Shown: positions 1 to 11,290 of the stretch, one piece after another
Numbering within the stretch: the first letter of the stretch is position 1
Layout: each line of letters begins with the position of its first letter
Assembly: GCA_030180135.1 (NCBI GenBank)
Contig: CM058237.1
Location: 39,577,126-39,641,125 of the forward strand
Origin: Orychophragmus violaceus
Lineage: Eukaryota; Streptophyta; Magnoliopsida; Brassicales; Brassicaceae
DNA length: 64,000 bases
Direction: 5' to 3'
Made by a program: the position numbers and the translations under genes
Notes under the pieces: model-generated
Told to the model about the DNA's origin: nothing
The model's database searches: none
Seen by the model: only the letters and a program-made list of their open reading frames with translations

Positions 1-1141
1 GCCGATACCATGCCTCTTGACCCGTACCGTGCAAGTCTTAAGCCATGTGACGGCCCTGATCAAACCAACCGTTCACTTGAGCCTAAATCCAAGATTCATC
101 GGCCAAGTGACACTAGAGAATATACTGGTCCAGACAAAAATCAAATGGCATGAGCAGATTAGAAGTTGGTCCATAACACTCCAAGAAAGACAATACTAGC
201 GGACGAGAAGCTAGCAGGCGAGTTCAGCCTCTTGCGCCTGAACCACACTCCTATCAAGAACACCCACTGTAGTATGACATGTTGGCAGGTCCAGGAGCTA
301 AGGGAAACTTGAAGATCACAACACCCAAAATCAAGGGAGCCTGAGAGAAGAGCTTGGACCCGAGAGAGATCAAGTCGATCAAGAAGAAGAGCAAGATCTG
401 GAGGAAGAGGAAGAGCTTGAATATGGAGATTTTCCTTATTCAGAAGACATCAAGGAAGACTCCCTCAACAATACCATGTCCCAAAACACGCCAGGAACCC
501 CACCTCAAATGTTCTAATGCCTCAGTTTGGACCTGTACAATGTAATGTACGTTATATACATTGTCAACTCTTCTTGCAGGTGCTTTCAGCAACAAAAGCG
601 TTTAATTTCAGAGCCAAAATGACCTAAGCATCATTAGTTTTATGTTTCGGTCATAGTTTCCCTTGTTTGGTTTAATGATAACATTGTAGTTTTTGTTGTT
701 TCTTTGTAGTTTTGCTTTAAACGTCCTGTTATTTTGAGTATTTTACTTTTCTTGAGTCGACCTAGAAGGTTCAACTGATTATATATTAATAAATCTCCCC
801 TGCAGCTTTGTAGTCCACACCTTTTACCTTGATATCAATAAACACAGATCTTTGTCAAAGAACTCTAAGCCACCGCCTTAGCCTCAATCTTGTTCTTGCT
901 TGTGTGTGTAATTCATACATGTCAGAACCCTTGCACTATATCAGAGACTTCCCAACCCCTCTATGTCGTGTATTTAATCCACCAGACTTCCCTTCATACC
1001 GATCCCACACAAGAGAAGCGACCGCCATTGTGTTAGATCAACCACCATCGACCATCCTTTGAGCACAAGACAGCATGACCACCAACTTGTGTTTCCATCA
1101 GTCTATCCATCCATATAATCTCACCACCGAGTCTTATATAA
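1..1141 (+). repeat. Left LTR of level 1 element (5' truncated by window)
   Basis: It matches 51228-52300 nearly base for base. Shared landmarks are the CCTCTTGACCCGTA segment near the start and the ACCACCGAGTCTTATATAA tail at its end. By alignment to the right LTR the first ~155 bases lie outside the window. No canonical CA end is visible; both copies end in TATATAA, so the exact boundary is uncertain by a few bases. Small open frames here are non-coding LTR sequence. Confidence 0.85.
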
Positions 1142-1493
1142 TCTGGTTTCTTAGACAAAGGTTCTTCCTTTGGTTTTCATATCCCTTCTCTTAGTTTCAT
1201 CGGTTTCGAAGTTTTCTGTTTTGCTTAGCTTTAATAAAATCAAACGAAGATTGTGTTTCTTGGTTGCTGGCTGAGTTGTTTAGGTAGGTTGATAGCATAT
1301 CCATACTATTTAGGTCGTTCTAGTTAGGGTTTCCTATAGTTTTCGTTTTTGCTTGCGTCCAAAGAAGAAAAGTAAAATAAAAATTCTAGTTTTCCATATT
1401 TTTTTTTCATTCTTGCCGAATTGCTTTTGCCTTTTTCTTTGATTTCATGTGTTGCATTGTTACTTTTCCTTGATTAGTATTTTACATTCCTTT
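1142..1493 (+). other. Untranslated leader of level 1 element
   Basis: T-rich sequence between the left LTR and the first repeat unit. A tRNA-iMet type primer-binding site (TGGTATCAGAGC) would be expected just after 1141 but is not recognisable; the sequence there is TCTGGTTTCTTAG. I see no gene. Confidence 0.6.
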
Positions 1494-1673
1494 AAGTTGT
1501 TAATTGGAATCAGTAAGTTCTAAAACCGAAAAGCATAAAAAGAGTTGTTTTCCTTTTATCTAGTTTTGTCTTTGTTTTGTAGCAGTTTTTTTTTTTATAT
1601 TGATCACTTCACACTCGGTGCTTTTAACCTTTTGTTGTTTTTGTTGAGTTGAAAGAGACCAGAACAAACAACC

Positions 1674-2926
1674 TTGGGTGAAGAAGGTAACACTGTAGCA
1701 CAAGATGCCATTCTCCAAATGCTAACCACAATGAGAGAGGAGGTAAGGACCTTTGGGACTAGTCTTGAACAGCTCGAGCAACCAAGGCATGAAGCTCTAG
1801 ACAACAATGCTAGGAGATCCATACCACAAGCAAGGAGGAATGTGCAAGCTCACAACCAAGGAAACCCCAAGGAGTCTGATTCGGACGAGATGTCTGAGCT
1901 TGAAGAAGACCTTCCACCTAACCCATTGAGGCGACAACACCAGAGGAGACAAGATCCTCGTGGAGGCAACAGATTGAGAGATCGTGAGCCAAGAGAAGTA
2001 AACCATGATGTTAAACTAATACCTCATGTTTTTACAGGAAAATCAAATCCAGAGACTTACTTAGATTGAGGGAGATGCATGGAGTACATCTTTGAGTGTT
2101 ATGGATATGCTGAGCACAAGAAGGTGGCCCTAGCAGCAGCAGTTTACGTAGAATGCCTTAGCATGGTGGGACAGAACCGTGGCTGATAGTAGAAGGCAAC
2201 TCTTCAGGCCCATCCCAAAATGGAGAGACATGAAATACCTCATAAGGATAAGGTATATGCCTGACCACTACCATAGATACTTACAAAAGCGTTTTAGAAA
2301 GTTATCACAAGGAAAAAGAAGTGTTGAGGGGGATTTTGAAGACTTTGAGAAGCTCATAAATTCATTGTAGCTATAAGAATCAGAAAAGGCATTGATGGCC
2401 CAATTAGTTGATGGACTTTAAGAGAGGATAGCTAGAAAGGTGGAAAGAACCAAGTACACTGGTTTACACGAGCTACTTCACCTCTCAGTCCAAGTGGAGC
2501 AACAAATTAAGAGAAAGACCTCTCTCGCCAAAAGGGGAGCAACAAATTAAGAGAAAGACCTCTCTCGCCTACAGGGGCAGAAACAATCAGCCTTGGTAAG
2601 CAAGCAGTAGTAAGGCCATATATAAAAGGCAAATTTGTGGAGATTGACTCACGGTTCAAGGGAAAGGCTCATGAACCATCCAAACAATCCCGGCCAAAAC
2701 GAGGTAAATTTTAGAACCCCAATAAATCTACTCGTGACTTTACTTGTTTTAAATAACAGGGCCGAGGGAATTATGCAAGAAACTGCCCCAACAACTGAAT
2801 AATGATCCTTACACCAAGTGGAGACTATGAGTCTCAAGATGAGAAGGATGGAAAGCTCACTGAACAGAAAGATGATGACACAGAGTATCCTGATTTTGGA
2901 GATCTCTTGGTGACTAGACGTGTGCT
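1674..2926 (+). pseudogene. Gag remnant, unit A
   Basis: Capsid-type Gag of a CRM-like Ty3/gypsy element, broken. The frame opens about 1674 with no ATG there; the first in-frame ATG is at 1719. Residues up to 2069 give a charged N-terminal region ending NPETYLD, matching the DPEAYLD of the 18290-25156 element. The next codon is TGA where the family has Trp. A second fragment at 2179-2370 holds the KWRDMKYLIRIRYMPDHYHR segment typical of plant Gag. A 34-base segment (GGAGCAAC to CTCTCGCC) is duplicated near 2500-2570. The zinc knuckle near 2740-2800 has lost its CCHC pattern. Several frameshifts and stops mean no protein is made. The MITE insertion ends this segment. Confidence 0.85.
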
Positions 2927-3330
2927 TAGTCATGTTAAAATGGGCTACCCGGGCCCGTTTAGGCCCTGGCCGTTTAGACCCTGTCCGTTTAGGCCTGTTT
3001 AATTTGGTACCCGTTGGAGCCCGTTTACTTAAAGCCAGCGGGCTTAAACGGGTACACGGTTAGGCCCATTTAAAAATTTTAATATATAAAAAATTATTTA
3101 ACGCAAAACGATGACGTTTTATTAAAAAAACAAAAAAAAATTAAACAAAAAATCGAAAAAAATTAAACGGGTACCCGTTTAAGCCCGCAGGCATACTTGC
3201 TAAGCCTGCGGGCCTAAGCGGGCTACCCTCTTTAGGCTCGTTTATATTTGTATGTGCCCACGGGCCTAAACGGGCCTCAATTTTATATAGGGCCCGTTTA
3301 GGCCTGCGGGCTTTAATTTTAACATCACTA
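2927..3330. mobile_element. hAT-type MITE, unit A copy
   Basis: A 404-bp insertion with inverted ends (left TAGTCATGTTAAAATGGGCT; right copy decayed) flanked by 8-bp duplications CGTGTGCT (2919-2926) and CGTCTGCT (3331-3338, one mismatch). The 8-bp TSD and TAGNG-like ends fit the hAT superfamily. It is packed with subterminal copies of GGGCCCGTTTAGGCC in both orientations and has no coding capacity. Confidence 0.88.
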
Positions 3331-3338
3331 CGTCTGCT

Positions 3339-5474
3339 AAGTGTGATGATAAATCCAGAAGAGAAGAATCAAAGGGAGAATCTCTTCCACACCCATTGCA
3401 CCATTAAGAACAAGGTACGTAACTTGGTGATTGATGGAGATTCATGCACTAACGTGGCTAGCAAGTATACGGTAGACAGGTTAGGGCTTAAAAGAATCAA
3501 GCACCTAAGACCATACAAGTTCCAATGGTTAGATGAGAGCTTTGAGCTTAAGGTCACTGAGAAAGTGATGGTACCTTTTAGCGTAGGCAGGTATCAAGAT
3601 GAGGTCCTTTGTGATGTAGTCCCAATGCAAGCATGACACTTATTGCTTGGGAGCCCAAGACAGTTTGATAGAGCCACAAGCCTCAATGGAAGAACCAACT
3701 ACTCTTTTACATACAAGGACTGCAAGTACAATCTTGCACCTCTCAGCCCCTTTGAGGTACATGAATTACAAATCTAGACAAAACAAAGAGGCCAAGGTAA
3801 GTAAGGCTAGCCACTATCTTAATGCAAGTTCAATAACTAAAACCATAAGTGCCAAGGGCACTAATCCGCTAATGGTTTTCAAAGATTGTGTAAGTACAGG
3901 TTATCAAGAGCTCAAGCTTCCTTGTGGAGTTCAAGCTGTTCTAGACAAATTTCTTGATGTGTTTCAAAGGAGATTGCAGCTGGTCTCCCCCCCCCCCCCA
4001 TCGGTGGCATAGAGCATCAAATTGATCTAGTTCCTGGATCAGTTTTTCCCAACAAACCGACTTATAGGATGAATCCGGAGGAGTATTAAAGAATTGGAGA
4101 AGCAAGTTAAAGACCTCATGGCTAAAGGGTACATTAGAGAGAGTCTCGGCCCTTGTGTTGTACAAGTTATATTGTTGCTAAAAAATGGTGGCACATGGAG
4201 GATGTGTGTGGACTGTTGTGCTATACACAACATCACTATTAAGTACAGGCACCTAATCCCACGTTCGGATGACATGTTGTACGAGATGAGTGGATCAACC
4301 ATCTTCAAAAAGGTGGATTTGAAGACTGGATACCATCATGTCAGGATCCGTGAATGAGATTAATGGAAGTCTGTCTTCAAGACCAAGCAAGGCTTGTATG
4401 AGTGGCTAGTCATGCCATTTGAGCTAACAAATGCACCAAGCACATTCATGCGTCTCATGAACCAGGTTCTAAGATCTTTCAACTGCAAGTTTGTAGTGGT
4501 TTATTTTGATGAAATCCTCATTTATTGTAAATGCTTGAATGATCATATTATGCATCTAGAACTTTTTTTGCAAACAATTCAAAAGGAAGGGATTGTCATG
4601 CCATTTGAGCTAGCCAATGCACCAAGCACATTCATGTTTTGCAATCCCTTTGGAATTGCACATGTTGTATTGACCAGCTTGTCTTTTTAGGCTTTGTGGT
4701 TAGTAAAAAGGGATTGTAAGTAGATGAAGAGAAGATCCGAGCCATTCAAGACTGGCCTACCCCAACAACAATCGGTCATGTAAGAAGCTTTCATGGTTTG
4801 GCCAGCTTCTACATGCGGTTTGTAAGGGATTCCAGCACTATAGCAGCCCCTATTACTGCATTTATCAAAAAGAATGTACCCTTCTCATTAGGAGAAGCTC
4901 AGGAAGTTTCTTTTAACACTCCTAAAGATCATTTGACTACAGCTCATGTTCTTGCTTTACGTAACTTTGACATAATTTTGGAGGTTGAAGGTGATGCTTC
5001 AGGACTAGGTATTGGAGCTGTGCTACATCAAGAAAAGAGACTTGTAGCTTTCTTCAGTGAGAAGTTGAGTGGATCCACTCTCAACTACCCAACCTATGAA
5101 AAAAGCTTTATGCTCTAGTCCGGGCTTTGGAGACTTGGAAAAACCACCTACTGTCCAAGGAATTCATCATCCCCTCAAACTCTTCAACACCTAAAGGGCC
5201 AGACATCACTCAAAAGGAGGCATGCCAAATGGCTGGAGTTTGTCGAGACCTTCCCCTATGTGATAAAGTACAAGAAAGGCAAGGAGAATGTTGTAGCTCG
5301 CCCTATCAAGGAGGCATGTTCTGATATCATCAATGGAGGCCATGCTTTTAGGGTTTGAGCACATCAAATACCTATACAAAGATGATCCAGTGCTTGGAGA
5401 ATCCTTCAAGGACCATGGCAAAGGCATATACGGTTTATTCTATATCCATGATGGTTTCTTGTTTAAAGATTAAC
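3339..5474 (+). pseudogene. Pol remnant (PR-RT-RNase H), unit A
   Basis: Broken Ty3/gypsy pol. Protease-region sequence lies at 3343-3636 (VIDGDSCTNVAS, where the family has GGS). The RT linker ends at a 13-base C run (3987-3999). RT blocks follow at 4094-4357 (WRMCVDCCAIHNI, KVDLKTGYHH) and 4394-4690. The catalytic YFDD is YFDE near 4502-4515. A 14-residue copy of the upstream VMPFELANAPSTFM motif is inserted at about 4597-4638. RNase H is at 4798-5118 (DASGLGIGAVLHQEKR). A stop follows GYHHVRIRE, among others. The segment ends at the duplication junction, so it lacks integrase. Confidence 0.87.
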
Positions 5475-5671
5475 TTTTATACATTCCTTTAAGTTGTTAA
5501 TTGGAATCAGTAAGTTCTAAAACCGAAAAGCATAAAAATAGTTGTTTTCCTTTTATCTAGTTTTGTCTTTGTTTTGTACCAGTTTTTTTTTTTTATATTG
5601 GTCACTTCACACTCGGTGCTTTTAACCTTTTGTTGTTTTTGTTGAGTTGAAAGAGACCAGAACAAACAACC

Positions 5672-6923
5672 TTGGGTGAAGAAGGTAACACTGTACCACA
5701 AGATGCCATTTTCCAAATGCTAACCACAATGAGAGAGGAGGTAAGGAACTTTGGGACTAGTCTTGGACAGCTCGAGCAACCAAGGCGTGAAGCTCTAGAC
5801 AACAATGCTAAGAGATCCATACCACAAGCAAGGAGGAATGTGCAAGCTCACAACCAAGGAAACCCCAAGGAGTCTGATTCGGACGAGATGTCTGAGCTTG
5901 ACGAAGACCTTCCACCTAACCCATTGAGGCGACAACACCAGAGGAGACAAGATCCTCGTGGAGGCAACATATTGAGAGATCGTGAGCCAAGATAAGTAAA
6001 CCATGATGTTAAACTAATACCTCATGTTTTTATAGGAAAATCAAATCAGAGACTTACTTAGATTGAGGGAGATGCATGGAGTACATCTTTGAGTGTTATG
6101 GCTATGATGAGCACAAGAATGTGGCCCTAGCAGCAGCAGTTTACGTAGAATGCCTTAGCATGGTGGGACAGAACCGTTGCTGATAGGAGAAGGCAACTCT
6201 TCAGACCCATCCCAAAATGGAGAGACATGAAATACCTCCTAAGGATAAGGTATATGCCTGACCACTACCATAGATACTTACAAAAGCGTTTTAGAAAGTT
6301 ATCACAAGGAAAAAGAAGTGTTGAGGGGGATTTTGAAGACTTTGAGAAGCTCATGAATTCATTGTAGCTAGAAGAATCAGAAGAGGCATTGATGGCCCAA
6401 TTTGTTGATGGACTTTAAGAGAGGATAGCTAGGAAGGTGGAAAGAACCAAGTACCTTGGTTTACACGAGCTACTTCACCTCTCAGTCCAAGTGGAGCAAC
6501 AAATTAAGAGAAAGACCTCTCTCGCCAACAGGGGAGCAACAAATTAAGAGAAAGACCTCTCTCGCCTACAGGGGCAGAAACCATCAGCCTTGGTAAGCAA
6601 GCAGTAGTAAGGCCATATATAAAAGGCAAATCTGTTGAGATTGACTCACGGTTCAAGGGAAAGGCTCATGAACCATCCAAACAATCCCGGCCAGAACAAG
6701 GTAAATTTCAGAACCCCAATAAATCTACTCGTGACTTTACCTGTTTTAAATAACAGGGCCGAGGGAATTATGCAAGAAACTGCCCCAACAACTGAATAAT
6801 GATCCTTACACCAAGTGGAGACTATGAGTCTCAAGATGAGAAGGATGAAAAGCTCACTGAACATGAAGATGATGACATAGAGTATCCTGATTTTGGAGAT
6901 CTCTTGGTGACTAGACGTGTGCT
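5672..6923 (+). pseudogene. Gag remnant, unit B
   Basis: Same Gag segment as at 1674-2926, again with no ATG at the frame opening. It is open to 5995, where a TAA replaces the reading-through codon of unit A (REPR then stop). The downstream TGA after YLD is present too. The duplicated GGAGCAACAAATTAAGAG stretch and the decayed zinc knuckle are shared with the other units, so those lesions predate the triplication. It is non-functional and agrees with unit C at most variable sites. Confidence 0.84.
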
Positions 6924-7306
6924 TAGTGATGTTAAAATGGGCTACCCGGGCCCGTTTAGGCCCTACCCGTTTAGACCATGCATGTTTAGGCCCGTTTAAT
7001 TTGGTACCCGTTGGAGCCCTTTTACTTAAAGCCCGCGGGCTTAAATGGGTACACGGTTAGGCCCATCTAAAATTTTTAATATATAAAAAATTCATTTAAC
7101 GCAAAACGACGACGTTTTATTAAAGAAAAAAAATTTAAACAAAAAATTGAAAAATTAAACGGGTACCCATTTAAGCCCGCGGGCCTAAGCGGACTACCCT
7201 CTCTAGGCCCGTTTATTTTTGTATGTGCCCACGGGCCTAAACGGGGCTCAATTTTATACAGGGCCCGTTTAGGCCTGCGGGCTTTAAGCCCATTTTAACA
7301 TCACTA
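6924..7306. mobile_element. hAT-type MITE, unit B copy
   Basis: A 383-bp element with clear inverted ends (TAGTGATGTTAAAATGGGCT and AAGCCCATTTTAACATCACTA) and a perfect 8-bp TSD CGTGTGCT at 6916-6923 and 7307-7314. It sits at the same site as in units A and C, so it inserted before the tandem duplication. It is about 20 bp shorter than the unit A copy. Confidence 0.92.
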
Positions 7307-7314
7307 CGTGTGCT

Positions 7315-9451
7315 AAGTGTGATGATAAATCCAGAAGAGAAGAATCAAAGGGAGAATCTCTTCCACACCCATTGCACCATTAAGAACAAGTTACGTAACT
7401 TGGTAATTGATGAAGATTCATGCACTAACGTGGCTAGCAAGTATATGGTAGATAGGTTAGGGCTTGGAAGAATCAAGCACCTAAGACCATACAAGTTCCA
7501 ATGGTTAGATGAGAGCTTTGAGCTTAAGGTCATTGAGAAAGTGATGGTACCTTTTAGCGTGGGAAGGTATCAAGATGAGGTCCTTTGTGAGGTAGTCCCA
7601 ATGCAAGCAGGACACTTATTGCTTGGGAGCCCATGACAGTTTGATAGAGCCACAAGCCTCAATGGAAGAACCAACTACTCTTTTACATACAAGGACCGCA
7701 AGTACAATCTTGCACCTCTTAGCCCCTTTGAGGTACATGAATTACAAATCTAGACAAAACAAAGAGGCCAAGGTAAGTAAGGCTAGCCACTATCTTAATG
7801 CAAGTTCAATAACTAAAACCATAAGTGCTAAGGGCACTAATCCGCTAATTGTTTTCAAAGATTGTGTAAGTACAGGTTATCAAGAGCTCAAGCTTCCTTG
7901 TGGAGTTCAAGCTGTTCTAGACAAGTTTCTTGATGTGTTTCAAAGGAGATTGCAGCTGGTCTTCCCCCCCCCCCCCATCCGTGGCATAGAGCATCAAATT
8001 GATCTAGTTCCTGGATCAGTTTTTCCCAACAAACCGACTTATAGGATGAATCCGGAGGAGTATTAAAGAATTGGAGAAGCAAGTTAAAGACCTCATGGCT
8101 AAAGGGTACATCAGAGAGAGTCTCGGCCCTTGTGCTGTACAAGTTATATTGTTGCCAAAAAATGGTGGTACATGGAGGATGTGTGTGGACTGTTGTGCTA
8201 TACACAACATCTCTATTAAGTACATGCACCTAATCCCACGTTCGGATGACATGTTGTACGAGCTGAGTGGATCAACCATCTTCAAAAAGGTGGATTTGAA
8301 GACTGGATACCATCATGCCAGGATCCGTGAATGAGATTAGTGGAAGTCTGTCTTCAAGACAAAGCAAGGCTTGTATGAGTGGCTAGTCATGCCATTTGAG
8401 CTAACCAATGCACCAAGCCCATTCATGCGTCTCATGAACCAGGTTCTAAGATCTTTCAACTGCAAGTTTGTAGTGGTTTATTTTGATGAAATCCTCATTT
8501 ATTGTAAATGCTTGAATGATCATATTATGCATCTAGAACTTTTTTTGCAAACAATTCAAAAGGAAGGGATTGTCATGCCATTTGAGCTAGCCAATGCACC
8601 AAGCACATTCATGTTTTGCAATCCCTTTGGAATTGCACATGTTGTATTGACCAGCTTGTCTTTTTAGGCTTTGTGGTTAGTAAAAAGGGATTGTAAGTAG
8701 ATGAAGAGAAGATCCGAGCCATTCAAGACTGGCCTACCCCAACAACAATCGGTCATGTAAGAAGCTTTCATGGTTTGGCCAGCTTCTACATGCGGTTTGT
8801 AAGGGATTTCAGCACTATAGCAGCCCCTATTACTGCATTTATCAAAAAGAATGTACCCTTCTCATTAGGAGAAGCTCAGGAAGTTTCTTTTAACACTCCT
8901 AAAGATCGTTTGACTACAGCTCATGTTCTTGCTTTACGTAACTTTGACATAATTTTGGAGGTTGAAGGTGATGCTTCAGGACTAGGTATTGGAGCTGTGC
9001 TACATCAAGAAAAGAGACTTGTAGCTTTCTTCAGTGAGAAGTTGAGTGGATCCACTCTCAACTACCCAACCTATGAAAAAAGCTTTATGCTCTAGTCCGG
9101 GCTTTGGAGACTTGGAAAAACCACCTACTGTCCAAGGAATTCATCATCCCCTGAAACTCTTCAACACCTAAAGGGCCAGACATCACTCAAAAGGAGACAT
9201 GCCAAATGGCTGGAGTTTGTCGAGACCTTCCCCTATGTGATAAAGTACAAGAAAGGCAAGGAGAATGTTGTAGCTCGCCCTATCAAGGAGTCATGTTCTG
9301 ATATCATCAATGGAGGCCATGCTTTTAGGGTTTGAGCACATCAAATACCTATACAAAGATGATCCAGTGCTTGGAGAATCCTTCAAGGACCATGGCAAAG
9401 GCATATACGGTTTATTCTATATCCATGATGGTTTCTTGTTTAAAGATTAAC
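7315..9451 (+). pseudogene. Pol remnant (PR-RT-RNase H), unit B
   Basis: Protease-region frame 7310-7636 (VIDEDSCTNVAS). The frame at 7623-8066 stays open across the 13-base C run into GIEHQIDLVPGS, unlike unit A, because one extra T precedes the run. RT blocks lie at 8071-8334 and 8371-8667, RNase H at 8775-9095. The RT catalytic motif is YFDE, and the VMPFELANAPSTFM duplication is present, both as in unit A. The switch from C-like to A-like sequence falls within the RT, about 8419-8436. Stops after HHARIRE and elsewhere make it inactive. The copy ends at the duplication junction without integrase. Confidence 0.86.
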
Positions 9452-9652
9452 TTTTATACATTCCTTTAAGTTGTTAATTGGAATCAGTAAGTTCTAAAAC
9501 CGAAAAGCATAAAAATAGTTGTTTTCCTTTTATCTAGTTTTGTCTTTGTTTTGTACCAGTTTTTTTTTTTTATATTGGTCACTTCACACTCGGTGCTTTT
9601 AACCTTTTGTTGTTTTTGTTGAGTTGAAAGAGACCAGAACAAACAACCTTGG

Positions 9653-10899
9653 GTGAAGAAGGTAACACTGTACCACAAGATGCCATTTTCCAAATGCAAC
9701 CACAATGAGAGAGGAGGTAAGGAACTTTGGGACTAGTCCTGGACAGCTCGAGCAACCAAGGCGTGAAGCTCTAGACAACAATGCTAAGAGATCCATACCA
9801 CAAGCAAGGAGGAATGTGCAAGCTCACAACCAAGGAAACCCCAAGGAGTCTGATTCGGACGAGATGTCTGAGCTTGACGAAGACCTTCCACCTAACCCAT
9901 TGAGGCGACAATACCAGAGGAGACAAGATCCTCGTGGAGGCAACATATTGAGAGATCGTGAGCCAAGATAAGTAAACCATGATGTTAAACTAATACCTCA
10001 TGTTTTTATAGGAAAATCAAATCAGAGACTTACTTAGATTGAGGGAGATGCATGGCGTACATCTTTGAGTGTTATGGCTATGCTGAGCACAAGAATGTGG
10101 CCCTAGCAGCAGCAGTTTACGTAGAATGCCTTAGCATGGTGGGACAGAACCGTGGCTGATAGGAGAAGGCAACTCTTCAGACCCATCCCAAAATGGAGAG
10201 ACATGAAATACCTCCTAAGGATAAGGTATATGCCTGACCACTACCATATATACTTACAAAAGCGTTTTAGAAAGTTATCACAAGGAAAAAGAAGTGTTGA
10301 GGGGGATTTTGAAGACTTTGAGAAGCTCATGAATTCATTGTAGCTAGAAGAATCAGAAGAGGCATTGATGGCCCAATTTGTTGATGGACTTTAAGAGAGG
10401 ATAGCTAGGAAGGTGGAAAGAACCAAGTACCTTGGTTTACACGAGCTACTTCACCTCTCAGTCCAAGTGGAGCAACAAATTAAGAGAAAGACCTCTCTCG
10501 CCAACAGGGGAGCAACAAATTAAGAGAAAGACCTCTCTCGCCTACAGGGGCAGAAACCATCAGCCTTGGTAAGCAAGCAGTAGTAAGGCCATATATAAAA
10601 GGCAAATCTGTTGAGATTGACTCACGGTTCAAGGGAAAGGCTCATGAACCATCCAAACAATCCCGGCCAGAACAAGGTAAATTTCAGAACCCCAATAAAT
10701 CTACTCGTGACTTTACCTGTTTTAAATAACAGGGCCGAGGGAATTATGCAAGAAACTGCCCCAACAACTGAATAATGATCCTTACACCAAGTGGAGACTA
10801 TGAGTCTCAAGATGAGAAGGATGAAAAGCTCACTGAACATGAAGATGATGACATAGAGTATCCTGATTTTGGAGATCTCTTGGTGACTAGACGTGTGCT
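9653..10899 (+). pseudogene. Gag remnant, unit C
   Basis: Same Gag segment. A one-base loss in CAAATGCAACC (near 9698) shifts the N-terminal frame; the open piece at 9705-9971 then ends at the same TAA as unit B. The fragment at 10152-10343 carries the KWRDMKYLLRIRYMPDHYH block. The internal 34-base duplication and lost zinc knuckle are as in units A and B. It is non-functional. Confidence 0.84.
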
Positions 10900-11282
10900 T
10901 AGTGATGTTAAAATGGGCTACCCGGGCCCGTTTAGGCCCTACCCGTTTAGACCATGCATGTTTAGGCCCGTTTAATTTGGTACCCGTTGGAGCCCTTTTA
11001 CTTAAAGCCCGCGGGCTTAAATGGGTACACGGTTAGGCCCATCTAAAATTTTTAATATATAAAAAATTCATTTAACGCAAAACGACGACGTTTTATTAAA
11101 GAAAAAAAATTTAAACAAAAAATTGAAAAATTAAACGGGTACCCATTTAAGCCCGCGGGCCTAAGCGGACTACCCTCTCTAGGCCCGTTTATTTTTGTAT
11201 GTGCCCACGGGCCTAAACGGGGCTCAATTTTATACAGGGCCCGTTTAGGCCTGCGGGCTTTAAGCCCATTTTAACATCACTA
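10900..11282. mobile_element. hAT-type MITE, unit C copy
   Basis: 383 bp, almost identical to the unit B copy, with perfect TSD CGTGTGCT at 10892-10899 and 11283-11290 and inverted ends TAGTGATGTTAAAATGG and CCATTTTAACATCACTA. It is internally GC-rich with GGGCCCGTTTAGGCC repeats and AT-rich in the middle. It has no coding capacity. Confidence 0.92.
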
Positions 11283-11290
11283 CGTGTGCT

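Larger units (their letters stand above)
1494..5480 (+). repeat. Tandem unit A of a 3.98-kb gag/pol triplication
   Basis: First of three head-to-tail copies. The unit runs from the late leader (ACATTCCTTTAAG) to mid-pol, just before the integrase zinc-binding region. The A/B junction joins pol (AAAGATTAACTTTTAT) directly to leader (ACATTCC). A short match between leader TTTTACATTCC at 1490-1500 and pol TTTTATGCATTCC at 13417-13427 explains the breakpoint. It contains gag, a hAT MITE, protease, RT and RNase H remnants. Confidence 0.93.
5481..9457 (+). repeat. Tandem unit B, recombinant middle copy
   Basis: Second copy, 3977 bp. Up to about 8419 its diagnostic bases agree with unit C (for example the shortened MITE, CCCATGACAG at 7631 and the CTGAGTGG variant near 8262). 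From about 8436 onward they agree with unit A (CTAAGATC, GATGAAATCC, GCATATACGG near 9403). It ends at the same abnormal junction as unit A. This is the structure expected from one unequal crossover between units A and C. Confidence 0.93.

Noticed and set aside
2927..11282. Regularly repeated GC-rich blocks, briefly considered as a CRISPR-like or satellite array
   Set aside because: Each block is a MITE with an 8-bp TSD and the spacing comes from the tandem triplication; the genome is eukaryotic.
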